From positions 1-64,000 of the forward strand of contig JAKCOZ010000256.1 in assembly GCA_022605955.1 (NCBI GenBank): DNA of 64,000 bases. The letters are read 5' to 3'. The notes under the pieces were generated by a model, which worked only from the letters and a program-made list of their open reading frames with translations, searched no databases and was not told where the DNA came from. The DNA is from Rallus limicola (Eukaryota; Chordata; Aves; Gruiformes; Rallidae). The position numbers were made by a program, and so were the translations under genes. Positions within the stretch are counted from its first letter, which is position 1. Each line of letters opens with the position of its first letter. This document shows, one piece after another, positions 36,630 to 49,650 of the stretch.

Positions 36630-37991
36630 AGCTATGCCTTTCATGCCTAGCTTCTTTACTTTGGGAGTTATTGCTGGACGTTTAGCATGTTTTGAACTGC
36701 AGTCTGCTAGGGCCGAGAAAAGCACCGTAGGAGGTTCCAGGCATGTTCCCTCTTTCCAGGCAAAGGAAAAGGCTGAGAGCCAAAGTGACAGGGGCTGCTC
36801 GTGTGTCCTGTTAGGAGGTTTCAGACAAGCTATGCCTTTCAGGCCTAGCTTCTTTACTTTGGGAGTTATTGCTGGACGTTTAGCATGTTTTGAACTGCAG
36901 TCTGCTAGGGCCGAGAAAAGCACCGTAGGAGGTTCCAGGCATGTTCCCTCTTTCCAGGCAAAGGAAAAGGCTGAGAGCCAAAGTGACAGGGGCTGCTCGT
37001 GTGTCCTGTTAGGAGGTTTCAGACAAGCTATGCCTTTCAGGCCTAGCTTCTTTACTTTGGGAGTTATTGCTGGACGTTTAGCATGTTTTGAACTGCAGTC
37101 TGCTAGGGCCGAGAAAAGCACCGTAGGAGGTTCCAGGCATGTTCCCTCTTTCCAGGCAAAGGAAAAGGCTGAGAGCCAAAGTGACAGGGTCTGCTCGTGT
37201 GTCCTGTTAGGAGGTTTCAGACAAGCTATGCCTTTCAGGCCTAGCTTCTTTACTTTGGGAGTTATTGCTGGACGTTTAGCATGTTTTGAACTGCAGTCTG
37301 CTAGGGCCGAGAAAAGCACCGTAGGAGGTTCCAGGCATGTTCCCTCTTTCCATGCAAAGGAAAAGGCTGAGAACCAAAGTGACAGGGTCTGCTCGTGTGT
37401 CCTGTTAGGAGGTTTCAGACAAGCTATGCCTTTCAGGCCTAGCTTCTTTACTTTGGGAGTTATTGCTGGACGTTTAGCATGTTTTGAACTGCAGTCTGCT
37501 AGGGCCGAGAAAAGCACCGTAGGAGGTTCCAGGCATGTTCCCTCTTTCCAGGCAAAGGAAAAGGCTGAGAGCCAAAGTGACAGGGTCTGCTCGTGTGTCC
37601 TGTTAGGAGGTTTCAGACAAGCTATGCCTTTCAGGCCTAGCTTCTTTACTTTGGGAGTTATTGCTGGACGTTTAGCATGTTTTGAACTGCAGTCTGCTAG
37701 GGCCGAGAAAAGCACCGTAGGAGGTTCCAGGCATGTTCCCTCTTTCCAGGCAAAGGAAAAGGCTGAGAGCCAAAGTGACAGGGGCTGCTCGTGTGTCCTG
37801 TTAGGAGGTTTCAGACAAGCTATGCCTTTCAGGCCTAGCTTCTTTACTTTGGGAGTTATTGCTGGACGTTTAGCATGTTTTGAACTGCAGTCTGCTAGGG
37901 CCGAGAAAAGCACCGTAGGAGGTTCCAGGCATGTTCCCTCTTTCCAGGCAAAGGAAAAGGCTGAGAGCCAAAGTGAGAGGGTCTGCTCGTG

Positions 37992-38062
37992 TGTCCTGTT
38001 AGGAGGTTTCAGACAAGCTATGCCTTTCAGGCCTAGCTTGTCTGAAACCTCCTAACAGGACA
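37992..38062. repeat. palindromic junction 15
   Basis: Perfect arms. Corresponds to junction 11 in the 4346-bp-offset duplication. Confidence 0.95.
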
Positions 38063-39622
38063 AGCTATGCCTTTCATGCCTAGCTTCTTTACTTTGGGAG
38101 TTATTGCTGGACGTTTAGCATGTTTTGAACTGCAGTCTGCTCGGTCCGAGAAAAGCACCGTAGGATGTTCCAGGCATGTTCCCTCTTTCCAGGCAAAGGA
38201 AAAGGCTGAGAGCCAAAGTGACAGGGTCTGCTCGTGTGTCCTGTTAGGAGGTTTCAGACAAGCTATGCCTTTCAGGCCTAGCTTCTTTACTTTGGGAGTT
38301 ATTGCTGGACGTTTAGCATGTTTTGAACTGCAGTCTGCTAGGGCCGAGAAAAGCACCGTAGGAGGTTCCAGGCATGTTCCCTCTTTCCATGCAAAGGAAA
38401 AGGCTGAGAACCAAAGTGACAGGGGCTGCTCGTGTGTCATGTTAGGAGGTTTCAGACAAGCTATGCCTTTCAGGCCTAGCTTCTTTACTTTGGGAGTTAT
38501 TGCTGGACGTTTAGCATGTTTTGAACTGCAGTCTGCTAGGGCCGAGAAAAGCACCGTAGGAGGTTCCAGGCATGTTCCCTCTTTCCAGGCAAAGGAAAAG
38601 GCTGAGAGCCAAAGTGACAGGGGCTGCTCGTGTGTCCTGTTAGGAGGTTTCAGACAAGCTATGCCTTTCAGGCCTAGCTTCTTTACTTTGGGAGTTATTG
38701 CTGGACGTTTAGCATGTTTTGAACTGCAGTCTGCTAGGGCCGAGAAAAGCACCGTAGGAGGTTCCAGGCATGTTCCCTCTTTCCAGGCAAAGGAAAAGGC
38801 TGAGAGCCAAAGTGACAGGGGCTGCTCGTGTGTCCTGTTAGGAGGTTTCAGACAAGCTATGCCTTTCAGGCCTAGCTTCTTTACTTTGGGAGTTATTGCT
38901 GGACGTTTAGCATGTTTTGAACTGCAGTCTGCTAGGGCCGAGAAAAGCACCGTAGGAGGTTCCAGGCATGTTCCCTCTTTCCAGGCAAAGGAAAAGGCTG
39001 AGAGCCAAAGTGACAGTGTCTGCTCGTGTGTCCTGTTAGGAGGTTTCAGACAAGCTATGCCTTTCAGGCCTAGCTTCTTTACTTTGGGAGTTATTGCTGG
39101 ACGTTTAGCATGTTTTGAACTGCAGTCTGCTAGGGCCGAGAAAAGCACCGTAGGAGGTTCCAGGCATGTTCCCTCTTTCCAGGCAAAGGAAAAGGCTGAG
39201 AACCAAAGTGACAGGGGCTGCTCGTGTGTCATGTTAGGAGGTTTCAGACAAGCTATGCCTTTCAGGCCTAGCTTCTTTACTTTGGGAGTTATTGCTGGAC
39301 GTTTAGCATGTTTTGAACTGCAGTCTGCTAGGGCCGAGAAAAGCACCGTAGGAGGTTCCAGGCATGTTCCCTCTTTCCAGGCAAAGGAAAAGGCTGAGAG
39401 CCAAAGTGACAGGGGCTGCTCGTGTGTCCTGTTAAGAGGTTTCAGACAAGCTATGCCTTTCAGGCCTAGCTTCTTTACTTTGGGAGTTATTGCTGGACGT
39501 TTAGCATGTTTTGAACTGCAGTCTGCTAGGGCCGAGAAAAGCACCGTAGGAGGTTCCAGGCATGTTCCCTCTTTCCAGGCAAAGGAAAAGGCTGAGAGCC
39601 AAAGTGAGAGGGTCTGCTCGTG

Positions 39623-39693
39623 TGTCCTGTTAGGAGGTTTCAGATAAGCTATGCCTTTCAGGCCTAGCTTGTCTGAAACCTCCTAACAGGACA
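39623..39693. repeat. palindromic junction 16
   Basis: One left-arm mismatch (agataagc). Corresponds to junction 12 but without its ccttttagg change. Confidence 0.95.
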
Positions 39694-40263
39694 AGCTATG
39701 CCTTTCATGCCTAGCTTCTTTACTTTGGGAGTTATTGCTGGACGTTTAGCATGTTTTGAACTGCAGTCTGCTCGGTCCGAGAAAAGCACCGTAGGATGTT
39801 CCAGGCATGTTCCCTCTTTCCAGGCAAAGGAAAAGGCTGAGAGCCAAAGTGACAGGGTCTGCTCGTGTGTCCTGTTAGGAGGTTTCAGACAAGCTATGCC
39901 TTTCAGGCCTAGCTTCTTTACTTTGGGAGTTATTGCTGGACGTTTAGCATGTTTTGAACTGCAGTCTGCTAGGGCCGAGAAAAGCACCGTAGGAGGTTCC
40001 AGGCATGTTCCCTCTTTCCAGGCAAAGGAAAAGGCTGAGAACCAAAGTGACAGGGGCTGCTCGTGTGTCATGTTAGGAGGTTTCAGACAAGCTATGCCTT
40101 TCAGGCCTAGCTTCTTTACTTTGGGAGTTATTGCTGGACGTTTAGCATGTTTTGAACTGCAGTCTGCTAGGGCCGAGAAAAGCACCGTAGGAGGTTCCAG
40201 GCATGTTCCCTCTTTCCAGGCAAAGGAAAAGGCTGAGAGCCAAAGTGACAGGGGCTCCTCGTG

Positions 40264-40334
40264 TGTCCTGTTAGGAGGTTTCAGACAAGCTATGCCTTTC
40301 AGGCCTAGCTTGTCTGAAACCTCCTAACAGGACA
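40264..40334. repeat. palindromic junction 17
   Basis: Perfect arms. Last junction of the junction-rich domain. Confidence 0.95.
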
Positions 40335-42699
40335 AGCTATGCCTTTCATGCCTAGCTTCTTTACTTTGGGAGTTATTGCTGGACGTTTAGCATGTTTTGA
40401 ACTGCAGTCTGCTAGGGCCGAGAAAAGCACCGTAGGAGGTTCCAGGCATGTTCCCTCTTTCCAGGCAAAGGAAAAGGCTGAGAGCCAAAGTGACAGGGGC
40501 TGCTCGTGTGTCCTGTTAGGAGGTTTCAGACAAGCTATGCCTTTCAGGCCTAGCTTCTTTACTTTGGGAGTTATTGCTGGACGTTTAGCATGTTTTGAAC
40601 TGCAGTCTGCTAGGGCCGAGAAAAGCACCGTAGGAGGTTCCAGGCATGTTCCCTCTTTCCAGGCAAAGGAAAAGGCTGAGAGCCAAAGTGACAGGGGCTG
40701 CTCGTGTGTCCTGTTAGGAGGTTTCAGACAAGCTATGCCTTTCAGGCCTAGCTTCTTTACTTTGGGAGTTATTGCTGGACGTTTAGCATGTTTTGAACTG
40801 CAGTCTGCTAGGGCCGAGAAAAGCACCGTAGGAGGTTCCAGGCATGTTCCCTCTTTCCAGGCAAAGGAAAAGGCTGAGAGCCAAAGTGACAGGGTCTGCT
40901 CGTGTGTCCTGTTAGGAGGTTTCAGACAAGCTATGCCTTTCAGGCCTAGCTTCTTTACTTTGGGAGTTATTGCTGGACGTTTAGCATGTTTTGAACTGCA
41001 GTCTGCTAGGGCCGAGAAAAGCACCGTAGGAGGTTCCAGGCATGTTCCCTCTTTCCAGGCAAAGGAAAAGGCTGAGAGCCAAAGTGACAGGGTCTGCTCG
41101 TGTGTCCTGTTAGGAGGTTTCAGACAAGCTATGCCTTTCAGGCCTAGCTTCTTTACTTTGGGAGTTATTGCTGGACGTTTAGCATGTTTTGAACTGCAGT
41201 CTGCTAGGGCCGAGAAAAGCACCGTAGGAGGTTCCAGGCATGTTCCCTCTTTCCAGGCAAAGGAAAAGGCTGAGAGCCAAAGTGACAGGGTCTGCTCGTG
41301 TGTCCTGTTAGGAGGTTTCAGACAAGCTATGCCTTTCAGGCCTAGCTTCTATACTTTGGGAGTTATTGCTGGACGTTTAGCATGTTTTGAACTGCAGTCT
41401 GCTAGGGCTGAGAAAAGCACCGTAGGAGGTTCCAGGCATGTTCCCTCTTTCCAGGCAAAGGAAAAGGCTGAGAGCCAAAGTGACAGGGTCTGCTCGTGTG
41501 TCCTGTTAGGAGGTTTCAGACAAGCTATGCCTTTCAGGCCTAGCTTCTTTACTTTGGGAGTTATTGCTGGACGTTTAGCATGTTTTGAATTGCAGTCTGC
41601 TAGGGCCGAGAAAAGCACCGTAGGAGGTTCCAGGCATGTTCCCTCTTTCAAAGCAAAGGAAAAGGCTGAGAGCCAAAGTGACAGGGTCTTCTTGTGTGTC
41701 CTGTTAGGAGGTTTCAGACAAGCTATGCCTTTCAGGCCTAGCTTCTTTACTTTGGGAGTTATTGCTGGACGTTTAGCATGTTTTGAACTGCAGTCTGCTA
41801 GGGCCGAGAAAAGCACCGTAGGAGGTTCCAGGCATGTTCCCTCTTTCCAGGCAAAGGAAAAGGCTGAGAGCCAAAGTGACAGGGTCTGCTCGTGTGTCCT
41901 GTTAGGAGGTTTCAGACAAGCTATGCCTTTCAGGCCTAGCTTCTTTACTTTGGGAGTTATTGCTGGACGTTTAGCATGTTTTGAACTGCAGTCTGCTAGG
42001 GCCGAGAAAAGCACCGTAGGAGGTTCCAGGCATGTTCCCTCTTTCCAGGCAAAGGAAAAGGCTGAGAGCCAAAGTGACAGGGGCTGCTCGTGTGTCCTGT
42101 TAGGAGGTTTCAGACAAGCTATGCCTTTCAGGCCTAGCTTCTTTACTTTGGGAGTTATTGCTGGACGTTTAGCATGTTTTGAACTGCAGTCTGCTAGGGC
42201 CGAGAAAAGCACCGTAGGAGGTTCCAGGCATGTTCCCTCTTTCCAGGCAAAGGAAAAGGCTGAGAGCCAAAGTGACAGGGTCTGCTCGTGTGTCCTGTTA
42301 GGAGGTTTCAGACAAGCTATGCCTTTCAGGCCTAGCTTCTTTACTTTGGGAGTTATTGCTGGACGTTTAGCATGTTTTGAATTGCAGTCTGCTAGGGCCG
42401 AGAAAAGCACCGTAGGAGGATCCAGGCATGTTCCCTCTTTCAAAGCAAAGGAAAAGGCTGAGAGCCAAAGTGACAGGGTCTTCTTGTGTGTCCTGTTAGG
42501 AGGTTTCAGACAAGCTATGCCTTTCAGGCCTAGCTTCTTTACTTTGGGAGTTATTGCTGGACGTTTAGCATGTTTTGAACTGCAGTCTGCTAGGGCCGAG
42601 AAAAGCACCGTAGGAGGTTCCAGGCATGTTCCCTCTTTCCAGGCAAAGGAAAAGGCTGAGAGCCAAAGGGACAGGGTCTGCTCGTGTGTCCTGTTAGGA
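40335..42699 (+). repeat. satellite segment with a local 4-monomer repeat
   Basis: About 12 monomers without junctions. A marked monomer (ctttcaaagcaaagg followed by gggtcttcttgtg) occurs near 41647 and again 792 bp (4 monomers) later near 42439. It appears once more near 50803, within the segment upstream of the 8166-bp-offset duplication. Confidence 0.75.
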
Positions 42700-45600
42700 G
42701 GTTTCAGACAAGCTATGCCTTTCAGGCCTAGCTTCTTTACTTTTGGGATTTATTGCTGGACATTTAGCATGTTTTGAACTGCAGTCTGCTAGGGCCGAGA
42801 AAAGCACCGTAGGAGGTTCCAGGCATGTTCCCTCTTTCCAGGCAAAGGAAAAGGCTGAGAGCCAAAGTGACAGGGGCTGCTCGTGTGTCCTGTTAGGAGG
42901 TTTCAGACAAGCTATGCCTTTCATGCCTAGCTTCTTTACTTTGGGAGTTATTGCTGGACGTTTAGCATGTTTTGAACTGCAGTCTGCTAGGGCCGAGAAA
43001 AGCACCGTAGGAGGTTCCAGGCATGTTCCCTCTTTCCAGGCAAAGGAAAAGGCTGAGAGCCAAAGTGACAGGGTCTGCTTGTGTGTCCTGTTAGGAGGTT
43101 TCAGACAAGCTATGCCTTTCAGGCCTAGCTTCTTTACTTTGGGAGTTATTGCTGGACGTTTAGCATGTTTTGAACTGCAGTCTGCTAGGGCCGAGAAAAG
43201 CACCGTAGGAGGTTCCAGGCATGTTCCCTCTTTCCAGGCAAAGGAAAAGGCTGAGAGCCAAAGTGACAGGGGCTGCTCGTGTGTCCTGTTAGGAGGTTTC
43301 AGACAAGCTATGCCTTTCAGGCCTAGCTTCTTTACTTTGGGATTTATTGCTGGACATTTAGCATGTTTTGAACTGCAGTCTGCTAGGGCCGAGAAAAGCA
43401 CCGTAGGAGGTTCCAGGCATGTTCCCTCTTTCCAGGCAAAGGAAAAGGCTGAGAGCCAAAGTGACAGGGGCTGCTCGTGTGTCCTGTTAGGAGGTTTCAG
43501 ACAAGCTATGCCTTTCATGCCTAGCTTCTTTACTTTGGGAGTTATTGCTGGACGTTTAGCATGTTTTGAACTGCAGTCTGCTAGGGCCGAGAAAAGCACC
43601 GTAGGAGGTTCCAGGCATGTTCCCTCTTTCCAGGCAAAGCAAAAGGCTGAGAGCCAAAGTGACAGGGTCTGCTTGTGTGTCCTGTTAGGAGGTTTCAGAC
43701 AAGCTATGCCTTTCAGGCCTAGCTTCTTTACTTTGGGAGTTATTGCTGGACGTTTAGCATGTTTTGAACTGCAGTCTGCTAGGGCCGAGAAAAGCACCGT
43801 AGGAGGTTCCAGGCATGTTCCCTCTTTCCAGGCAAAGGAAAAGGCTGAGAGCCAAAGTGACAGGGGCTGCTCGTGTGTCCTGTTAGGAGGTTTCAGACAA
43901 GCTATGCCTTTCAGGCCTAGCTTCTTTACTTTGGGAGTTATTGCTGGACGTTTAGCCTGTTTTGAACTGCAGTCTGCTAGGGCCAAGAAAAGCACTGTAG
44001 GAGGTTCCCGGCATGTTCCCTCTTTCCAGGCAAAGGAAAAGGCTGAGAGCCAAAGTGACAGGGTCTGCTCGGGTGTCCTGTTAGGAGGTTTCAGACAAGC
44101 TATGCCTTTCAGGCCTAGCTTCTTTACTTTGGGAGTTATTGCTGGACGTTTAGCATGTTTTGAACTGCAGTCTGCTACGGCCGAGAAAAGCACCGTAGGA
44201 GGTTCCAGGCATGTTCCCTCTTTCCAGGCAAAGGAAAAGGCTGAGAGCCAAAGTGACAGGGTTTGCTCGTGTGTCCTGTTAGGAGGTTTCAGACAAGCTA
44301 TGCCTTTCAGGCCTAGCTTCTATACTTTGGGAGTTATTGCTGGACGTTTAGCATGTTTTGAACTGCAGTCTGCTAGGGCCGAGAAAAGCACCGTAGGAGG
44401 TTCCAGGCATGTTCCCTCTTTCCAGGCAAAGGAAAAGGCTGAGAGCCAAAGTGACAGGGGCTGCTCGTGTGTCCTGTTAGGAGGTTTCAGACAAGCTATG
44501 CCTTTCAGGCCTAGATTCTTTACTTTGGGAGTTATTGCTGGACATTTAGCATGTTTTGAACTGCAGTCTGCTAGGCCCGAGAAAAGCACCGTAGGAGGTT
44601 CCAGGCATGTTCCCTCTTTCCAGGCAAAGGAAAAGGCTGAGAGCCAAAGTGACAGGGGCTGCTCGTGTGTCCTGTTAGGAGGTTTCAGACAAGCTATGCC
44701 TTTCAGGCCTAGCTTCTTTACTTTGGGAGTTATTGCTGGACGTTTAGCATGTTTTGAACTGCAGTCTGCTAGGGCCGAGAAAAGCACCGTAGGAGGTTCC
44801 AGGCATGTTCCCTCTTTCCAGGCAAAGGAAAAGGCTGAGAGCCAAAGTGACAGGGTCTGCTCGTGTGTCCTGTTAGGAGGTTTCAGACAAGCTATGCCTT
44901 TCAGGCCTAGCTTCTTTACTTTGGGAGTTATTGCTGGACGTTTAGCATGTTTTGAACTGCAGTCTGCTAGGGCCGAGAAAAGCACCGTAGGAGGTTCCAG
45001 GCATGTTCCCTCTTTCCAGGCAAAGGAAAAGGCTGAGAGCCAAAGTGACAGGTGCTGCTCATGTGTCCTGTTAGGAGGTTTCAGACAAGCTATGCCTTTC
45101 AGGCCTAGCTTCTTTACTTTGGGAGTTATTGCTGGACGTTTAGCCTGTTTTGAACTGCAGTCTGCTAGGGCCGAGAAAAGCACCGTAGGAGGTTCCAGGC
45201 ATGTTCCCTCTTTCCAGGCAAAGGAAAAGGCTGAGAGCCAAAGTGACAGGGTCTGCTCGTGTGTCCTGTTAGGAGGTTTCAGACAAGCTAAGCCTTTCAG
45301 GCCTAGCTTCTTTACTTTGGGAGCTATTGCTGGACGTTTAGCATGTTTTGAACTGCAGTCTGCTAGGGCCGAGAAAAGCACCGTAGGATGTTCCAGGCAT
45401 GTTCCCTCTTTCCAGGCAAAGGAAAAGGCTGAGAGCCAAAGTGACAGGGTCTGCTCGGGTGTCCTGTTAGGAGGTTTCAGACAAGCTATGCCTTTCAGGC
45501 CTAGCTTCTTTACTTTGGGAGTTATTGCTGGACGTTTAGCATGTTTTGAACTGCAGTCTGCTACGGCCGAGAAAAGCACCGTAGGAGGTTCCAGGCATGT

Positions 45601-46435
45601 TCCCTCTTTCCAGGCAAAGGAAAAGGCTGAGAGCCAAAGTGACAGGGTCTGCTCGTGTGTCCTGTTAGGAGGTTTCAGACAAGCTATGCCTTTCAGGCCT
45701 AGCTTCTATACTTTGGGAGTTATTGCTGGACGTTTAGCATGTTTTGAACTGCAGTCTGCTAGGGCCGAGAAAAGCACCGTAGGAGGTTCCAGGCATGTTC
45801 CCTCTTTCCAGGCAAAGGAAAAGGCTTAGAGCCAAAGTGACAGGGTCTGCTCGGGTGTCCTGTTAGGAGGTTTCAGACAAGCTATGCCTTTCAGGCCTAG
45901 CTTCTTTACTTTGGGAGTTATTGCTGGACGTTTAGCATGTTTTGAACTGCAGTCTGCTAGGGCCGAGAAAAGCACCGTAGGAGGTTCCAGGCATGTTCCC
46001 TCTTTCCAGGCAAAGGAAAAGGCTGAGAGCCAAAGTGACAGGGTCTGCTCGTGTGTCCTGTTAGGAGGTTTCAGACAAGCTAAGCCTTTCAGGCCTAGCT
46101 TCTTTACTTTGGGAGTTATTGCTGGACGTTTAGCATGTTTTGAACTGCAGTCTGCTAGGGCCGAGAAAAGCACCGTAGGAGGTTCCAGGCATGTTCCCTC
46201 TTTCCAGGCAAAGGAAAAGGCTGAGAGCCAAAGTGACAGGTGCTGCTCATGTGTCCTGTTAGGAGGTTTCAGACAAGCTATGCCTTTCAGGCCTAGCTTC
46301 TTTACTTTGGGAGTTATTGCTGGACGTTTAGCATGTTTTGAACTGCAGTCTGCTAGGGCCGAGAAAAGCACCGTAGGAGGTTCCAGGCATGTTCCCTCTT
46401 TCCAGGCAAAGGAAAAGGCTGAGAGCCAAAGTGAC
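42700..46435 (+). repeat. 3.7-kb segmental duplication, copy 1 (offset 8166 bp)
   Basis: Matches 50866-54601 in monomer order. The pair shares a rare one-base insertion (tttacttttggg at 42737-42748 and 50903-50914), caaagcaaaagg near 43634 and 51800, the ggccaag / cactgtagg / ttcccgg monomer near 43981 and 52147, and ctagattc with aggcccgag near 44512 and 52678. Differences include aggatgttcc near 45387 and ctacggcc near 45562 in this copy. Confidence 0.82.
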
Positions 46436-49400
46436 AGGGTCTGCTCGGGTGTCCTGTTAGGAGGTTTCAGACAAGCTATGCCTTTCAGGCCTAGCTTCTT
46501 TACTTTGGGAGTTATTGCTGGACGTTTAGCATGTTTTGAACTGCAGTCTGCTAGGGCCGAGAAAAGCACCGTAGGAGGTTCCAGGCATGTTCCCTCTTTC
46601 CAGGCAAAGGAAAAGGCTGAGAGCCAAAGTGACAGGGTCTGCTCGTGTGTCCTGTTAGGAGGTTTCAGACAAGCTATGCCTTTCAGGCCTAGCTTCTTTA
46701 CTTTGGGAGTTATTGCTGGACGTTTAGCATGTTTTGAACTGCAGTCTGCTAGGGCCGAGAAAAGCACCGTAGGAGGTTCCAGGCATGTTCCCTCTTTCCA
46801 GGCAAAGGAAAAGGCTGAGAGCCAAAGTGACAGGGTCTGCTCGGGTGTCCTGTTAGGAGGTTTCAGACAAGCTATGCCTTTCAGGCCTAGCTTCTTTACT
46901 TTGGGAGTTATTGCTGGACGTTTAGCATGTTTTGAACTGCAGTCTGCTAAGGCCGAGAAAAGCACCGTAGGAGGTTCCAGGCATGTTCCCTCTTTCCAGG
47001 CAAAGGAAAAGGCTGAGAGCCAAAGTGACAGGGGCTGCTCGTGTGTCCTGTTAGGAGGTTTCAGACAAGCTATGCCTTTCAGGCCTAGCTTCTTTACTTT
47101 GGGAGTTATTGCTGGACGTTTAGCATGTTTTGAGCTGCAGTCTGCTAGGGCCGAGAAAAGCACCGTAGGAGGTTCCAGGCATGTTCCCTCTTTCCAAGCA
47201 AAGGAAAAAGCTGAGAGCCAAAGTGACAGGGTTTGCTCGTGTGTCCTGTTAGGAGGTTTCAGACAAGCTATGCCTTTCAGGCCTAGCTTCTTTACTTTGG
47301 GAGTTATTGCTGGACGTTTAGCATGTTTTGAACTGCAGTCTGCTAGGGCCGAGAAAAGCACCGTAGGAGGTTCCAGGCATGTTCCCTCTTTCCAGGCAAA
47401 GGAAAAGGCTGAGAGCCAAAGTGACAGGGTCTGCTCGTGTGTCCTGTTAGGAGGTTTCAGACAAGCTATGCCTTTCAGGCCTAGCTTGTCTGAAACCTCC
47501 TAACAGGACAAGCTATGCCTTTCATGCCTAGCTTCTTTACTTTGGGAGTTATTGCTGGACGTTTAGCATGTTTTGAACTGCAGTCTGCTAGGGCCGAGAA
47601 AAGCACCGTAGGAGGTTCCAGGCATGTTCCCTCTTTCCAGGCAAAGGAAAAGGCTGAGAGCCAAAGTGACAGGGGCTGCTCGTGTGTCCTGTTAGGAGGT
47701 TTCAGACAAGCTATGCCTTTCAGGCCTAGCTTCTTTACTTTGGGAGTTATTGCTGGACGTTTAGCATGTTTTGAACTGCAGTCTGCTAGGGCCGAGAAAA
47801 GCACTGTAGGAGGTTCCCGGCATGTTCCCTCTTTCCAGGCAAAGGAAAAGGCTGAGAGCCAAAGTGACAGGGTCTGCTCGGGTGTCCTGTTAGGAGGTTT
47901 CAGACAAGCTATGCCTTTCAGGCCTAGCTTCTTTACTTTGGGAGTTATTGCTGGACGTTTAGCATGTTTTGAACTGCAGTCTGCTACGGCCGAGAAAAGC
48001 ACCGTAGGAGGTTCCAGGCATGTTCCCTCTTTCCAGGCAAAGGAAAAGGCTGAGAGCCAAAGTGACAGGGTCTGCTGGTGTGTCCTGTTAGGAGGTTTCA
48101 GACAAGCTATGCCTTTCAGGCCTAGCTTCTATACTTTGGGAGTTATTGCTGGACGTTTAGCATGTTTTGAACTGCAGTCTGCTAGGGCCGAGAAAAGCAC
48201 CGTAGGAGGTTCCAGGCATGTTCCCTCTTTCTAGGCAAAGGAAAAGGCTGAGAGCCAAAGTGACAGGGTCTGCTCGTGTGTCCTGTTAGGAGGTTTCAGA
48301 CAAGCTATGCCTTTCAGGCCTAGCTTCTTTACTTTGGGAGTTATTGCTGGACATTTAGCATGTTTTGAACTGCAGTCTGCTAGGGCCGAGAAAAGCACCG
48401 TAGGAGGTTCCAGGCATGTTCCCTCTTTCCAGGCAAAGGAAAAGGCTGAGAACCAAAGTGACAGGGTCTGCTCGTGTGTCCTGTTAGGAGGTTTCAGACA
48501 AGCTATGCCTTTCAGGCCTAGCTTCTTTACTTTGGGAGTTATTGCTGGACGTTTAGCATGTTTTGAACTGCAGTCTGCTAGGGCCGAGAAAAGCACCGTA
48601 GGAGGTTCCAGGCATGTTCCCTCTTTCCAGGCAAAGGAAAAGGCTGAGAGCCAAAGTGACAGGGTCTGCTCGTGTGTCCTGTTAGGAGGTTTCAGACAAG
48701 CTATGCCTTTCAGGCCTAGCTTCTTTACTTTGGGAGTTATTGCTGGACGTTTAGCATGTTTTGAACTGCAGTCTGCTAGGGCCGAGAAAAGCACCGTAGG
48801 AGGTTCCAGGCATGTTCCCTCTTTCCAGGCAAAGGAAAAGGCTGAGAGCCAAAGTGACAGGTGCTGCTCATGTGTCCTGTTAGGAGGTTTCAGACAAGCT
48901 ATGCCTTTCAGGCCTAGCTTCTTTACTTTGGGAGTTATTGCTGGACGTTTAGCATGTTTTGAACTGCAGTCTGCTAGGGCCGAGAAAAGCACCGTAGGAG
49001 GTTCCAGGCATGTTCCCTCTTTCCAGGCAAAGGAAAAGGCTGAGAGCCAAAGTGACAGGGTCTGCTCGTGTGTCCTGTTAGGAGGTTTCAGACAAGCTAA
49101 GCCTTTCAGGCCTAGCTTCTTTACTTTGGGAGTTATTGCTGGACGTTTAGCATGTTTTGAACTGCAGTCTGCTAGGGCCGAGAAAAGCACCGTAGGAGGT
49201 TCCAGGCATGTTCCCTCTTTCCAGGCAAAGGAAAAGGCTGAGAGCCAAAGTGACAGGGTCTGCTCGGGTGTCCTGTTAGGAGGTTTCAGACAAGCTATGC
49301 CTTTCAGGCCTAGCTTCTTTACTTTGGGAGTTATTGCTGGACGTTTAGCATGTTTTGAACTGCAGTCTGCTAGGGCCGAGAAAAGCACCGTAGGAGGTTC

Positions 49401-49650
49401 CAGGCATGTTCCCTCTTTCCAGGCAAAGGAAAAGGCTGAGAGCCAAAGTGACAGGGTCTGCTCGTGTGTCCTGTTAGGAGGTTTCAGACAAGCTAAGCCT
49501 TTCAGGCCTAGCTTCTTTACTTTGGGAGTTATTGCTGGACGTTTAGCATGTTTTGAACTGCAGTCTGCTAGGGCCGAGAAAAGCACCGTAGGAGGTTCCA
49601 GGCATGTTCCCTCTTTCCAGGCAAAGGAAAAGGCTGAGAGCCAAAGTGAC
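44870..49650 (+). repeat. 4.8-kb segmental duplication, copy 1 (offset 14304 bp)
   Basis: Matches 59174-63954 monomer by monomer, including one palindromic junction each (47440 and 61744), ctaaggcc near 46947 and 61251, ttccaagcaaaggaaaaagc near 47194 and 61498, and tttctaggc near 48229 and 62533. Differences seen include gacattt near 48350 here against gacgttt near 62654, and the reverse pattern at 48747 and 63051. Confidence 0.82.
47440..47510. repeat. palindromic junction 18
   Basis: Perfect arms, followed by a catgcc monomer. Isolated within the higher-order-repeat half of the window. Confidence 0.95.

Larger units (their letters stand above)
37130..40040 (+). repeat. 2.9-kb segmental duplication, copy 2 (offset 4346 bp)
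   Basis: Downstream partner of 32784-35694. It diverges on the right at gagaacc (40041) where copy 1 has gagagcc, and on the left where copy 1 has aggatgttcc. Confidence 0.82.
26632..40334 (+). repeat. junction-rich satellite domain (13 palindromes)
   Basis: Thirteen of the nineteen palindromic 47-bp insertions fall in this 13.7-kb domain. Successive intervals are 839, 641, 2225, 1037, 1235, 1037, 1631, 1037, 245, 1433, 1631 and 641 bp. Each equals n x 198 + 47, with n = 4, 3, 11, 5, 6, 5, 8, 5, 1, 7, 8 and 3. Repeated interval lengths and shared private variants show that several intervals are duplicates of each other. Confidence 0.9.
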
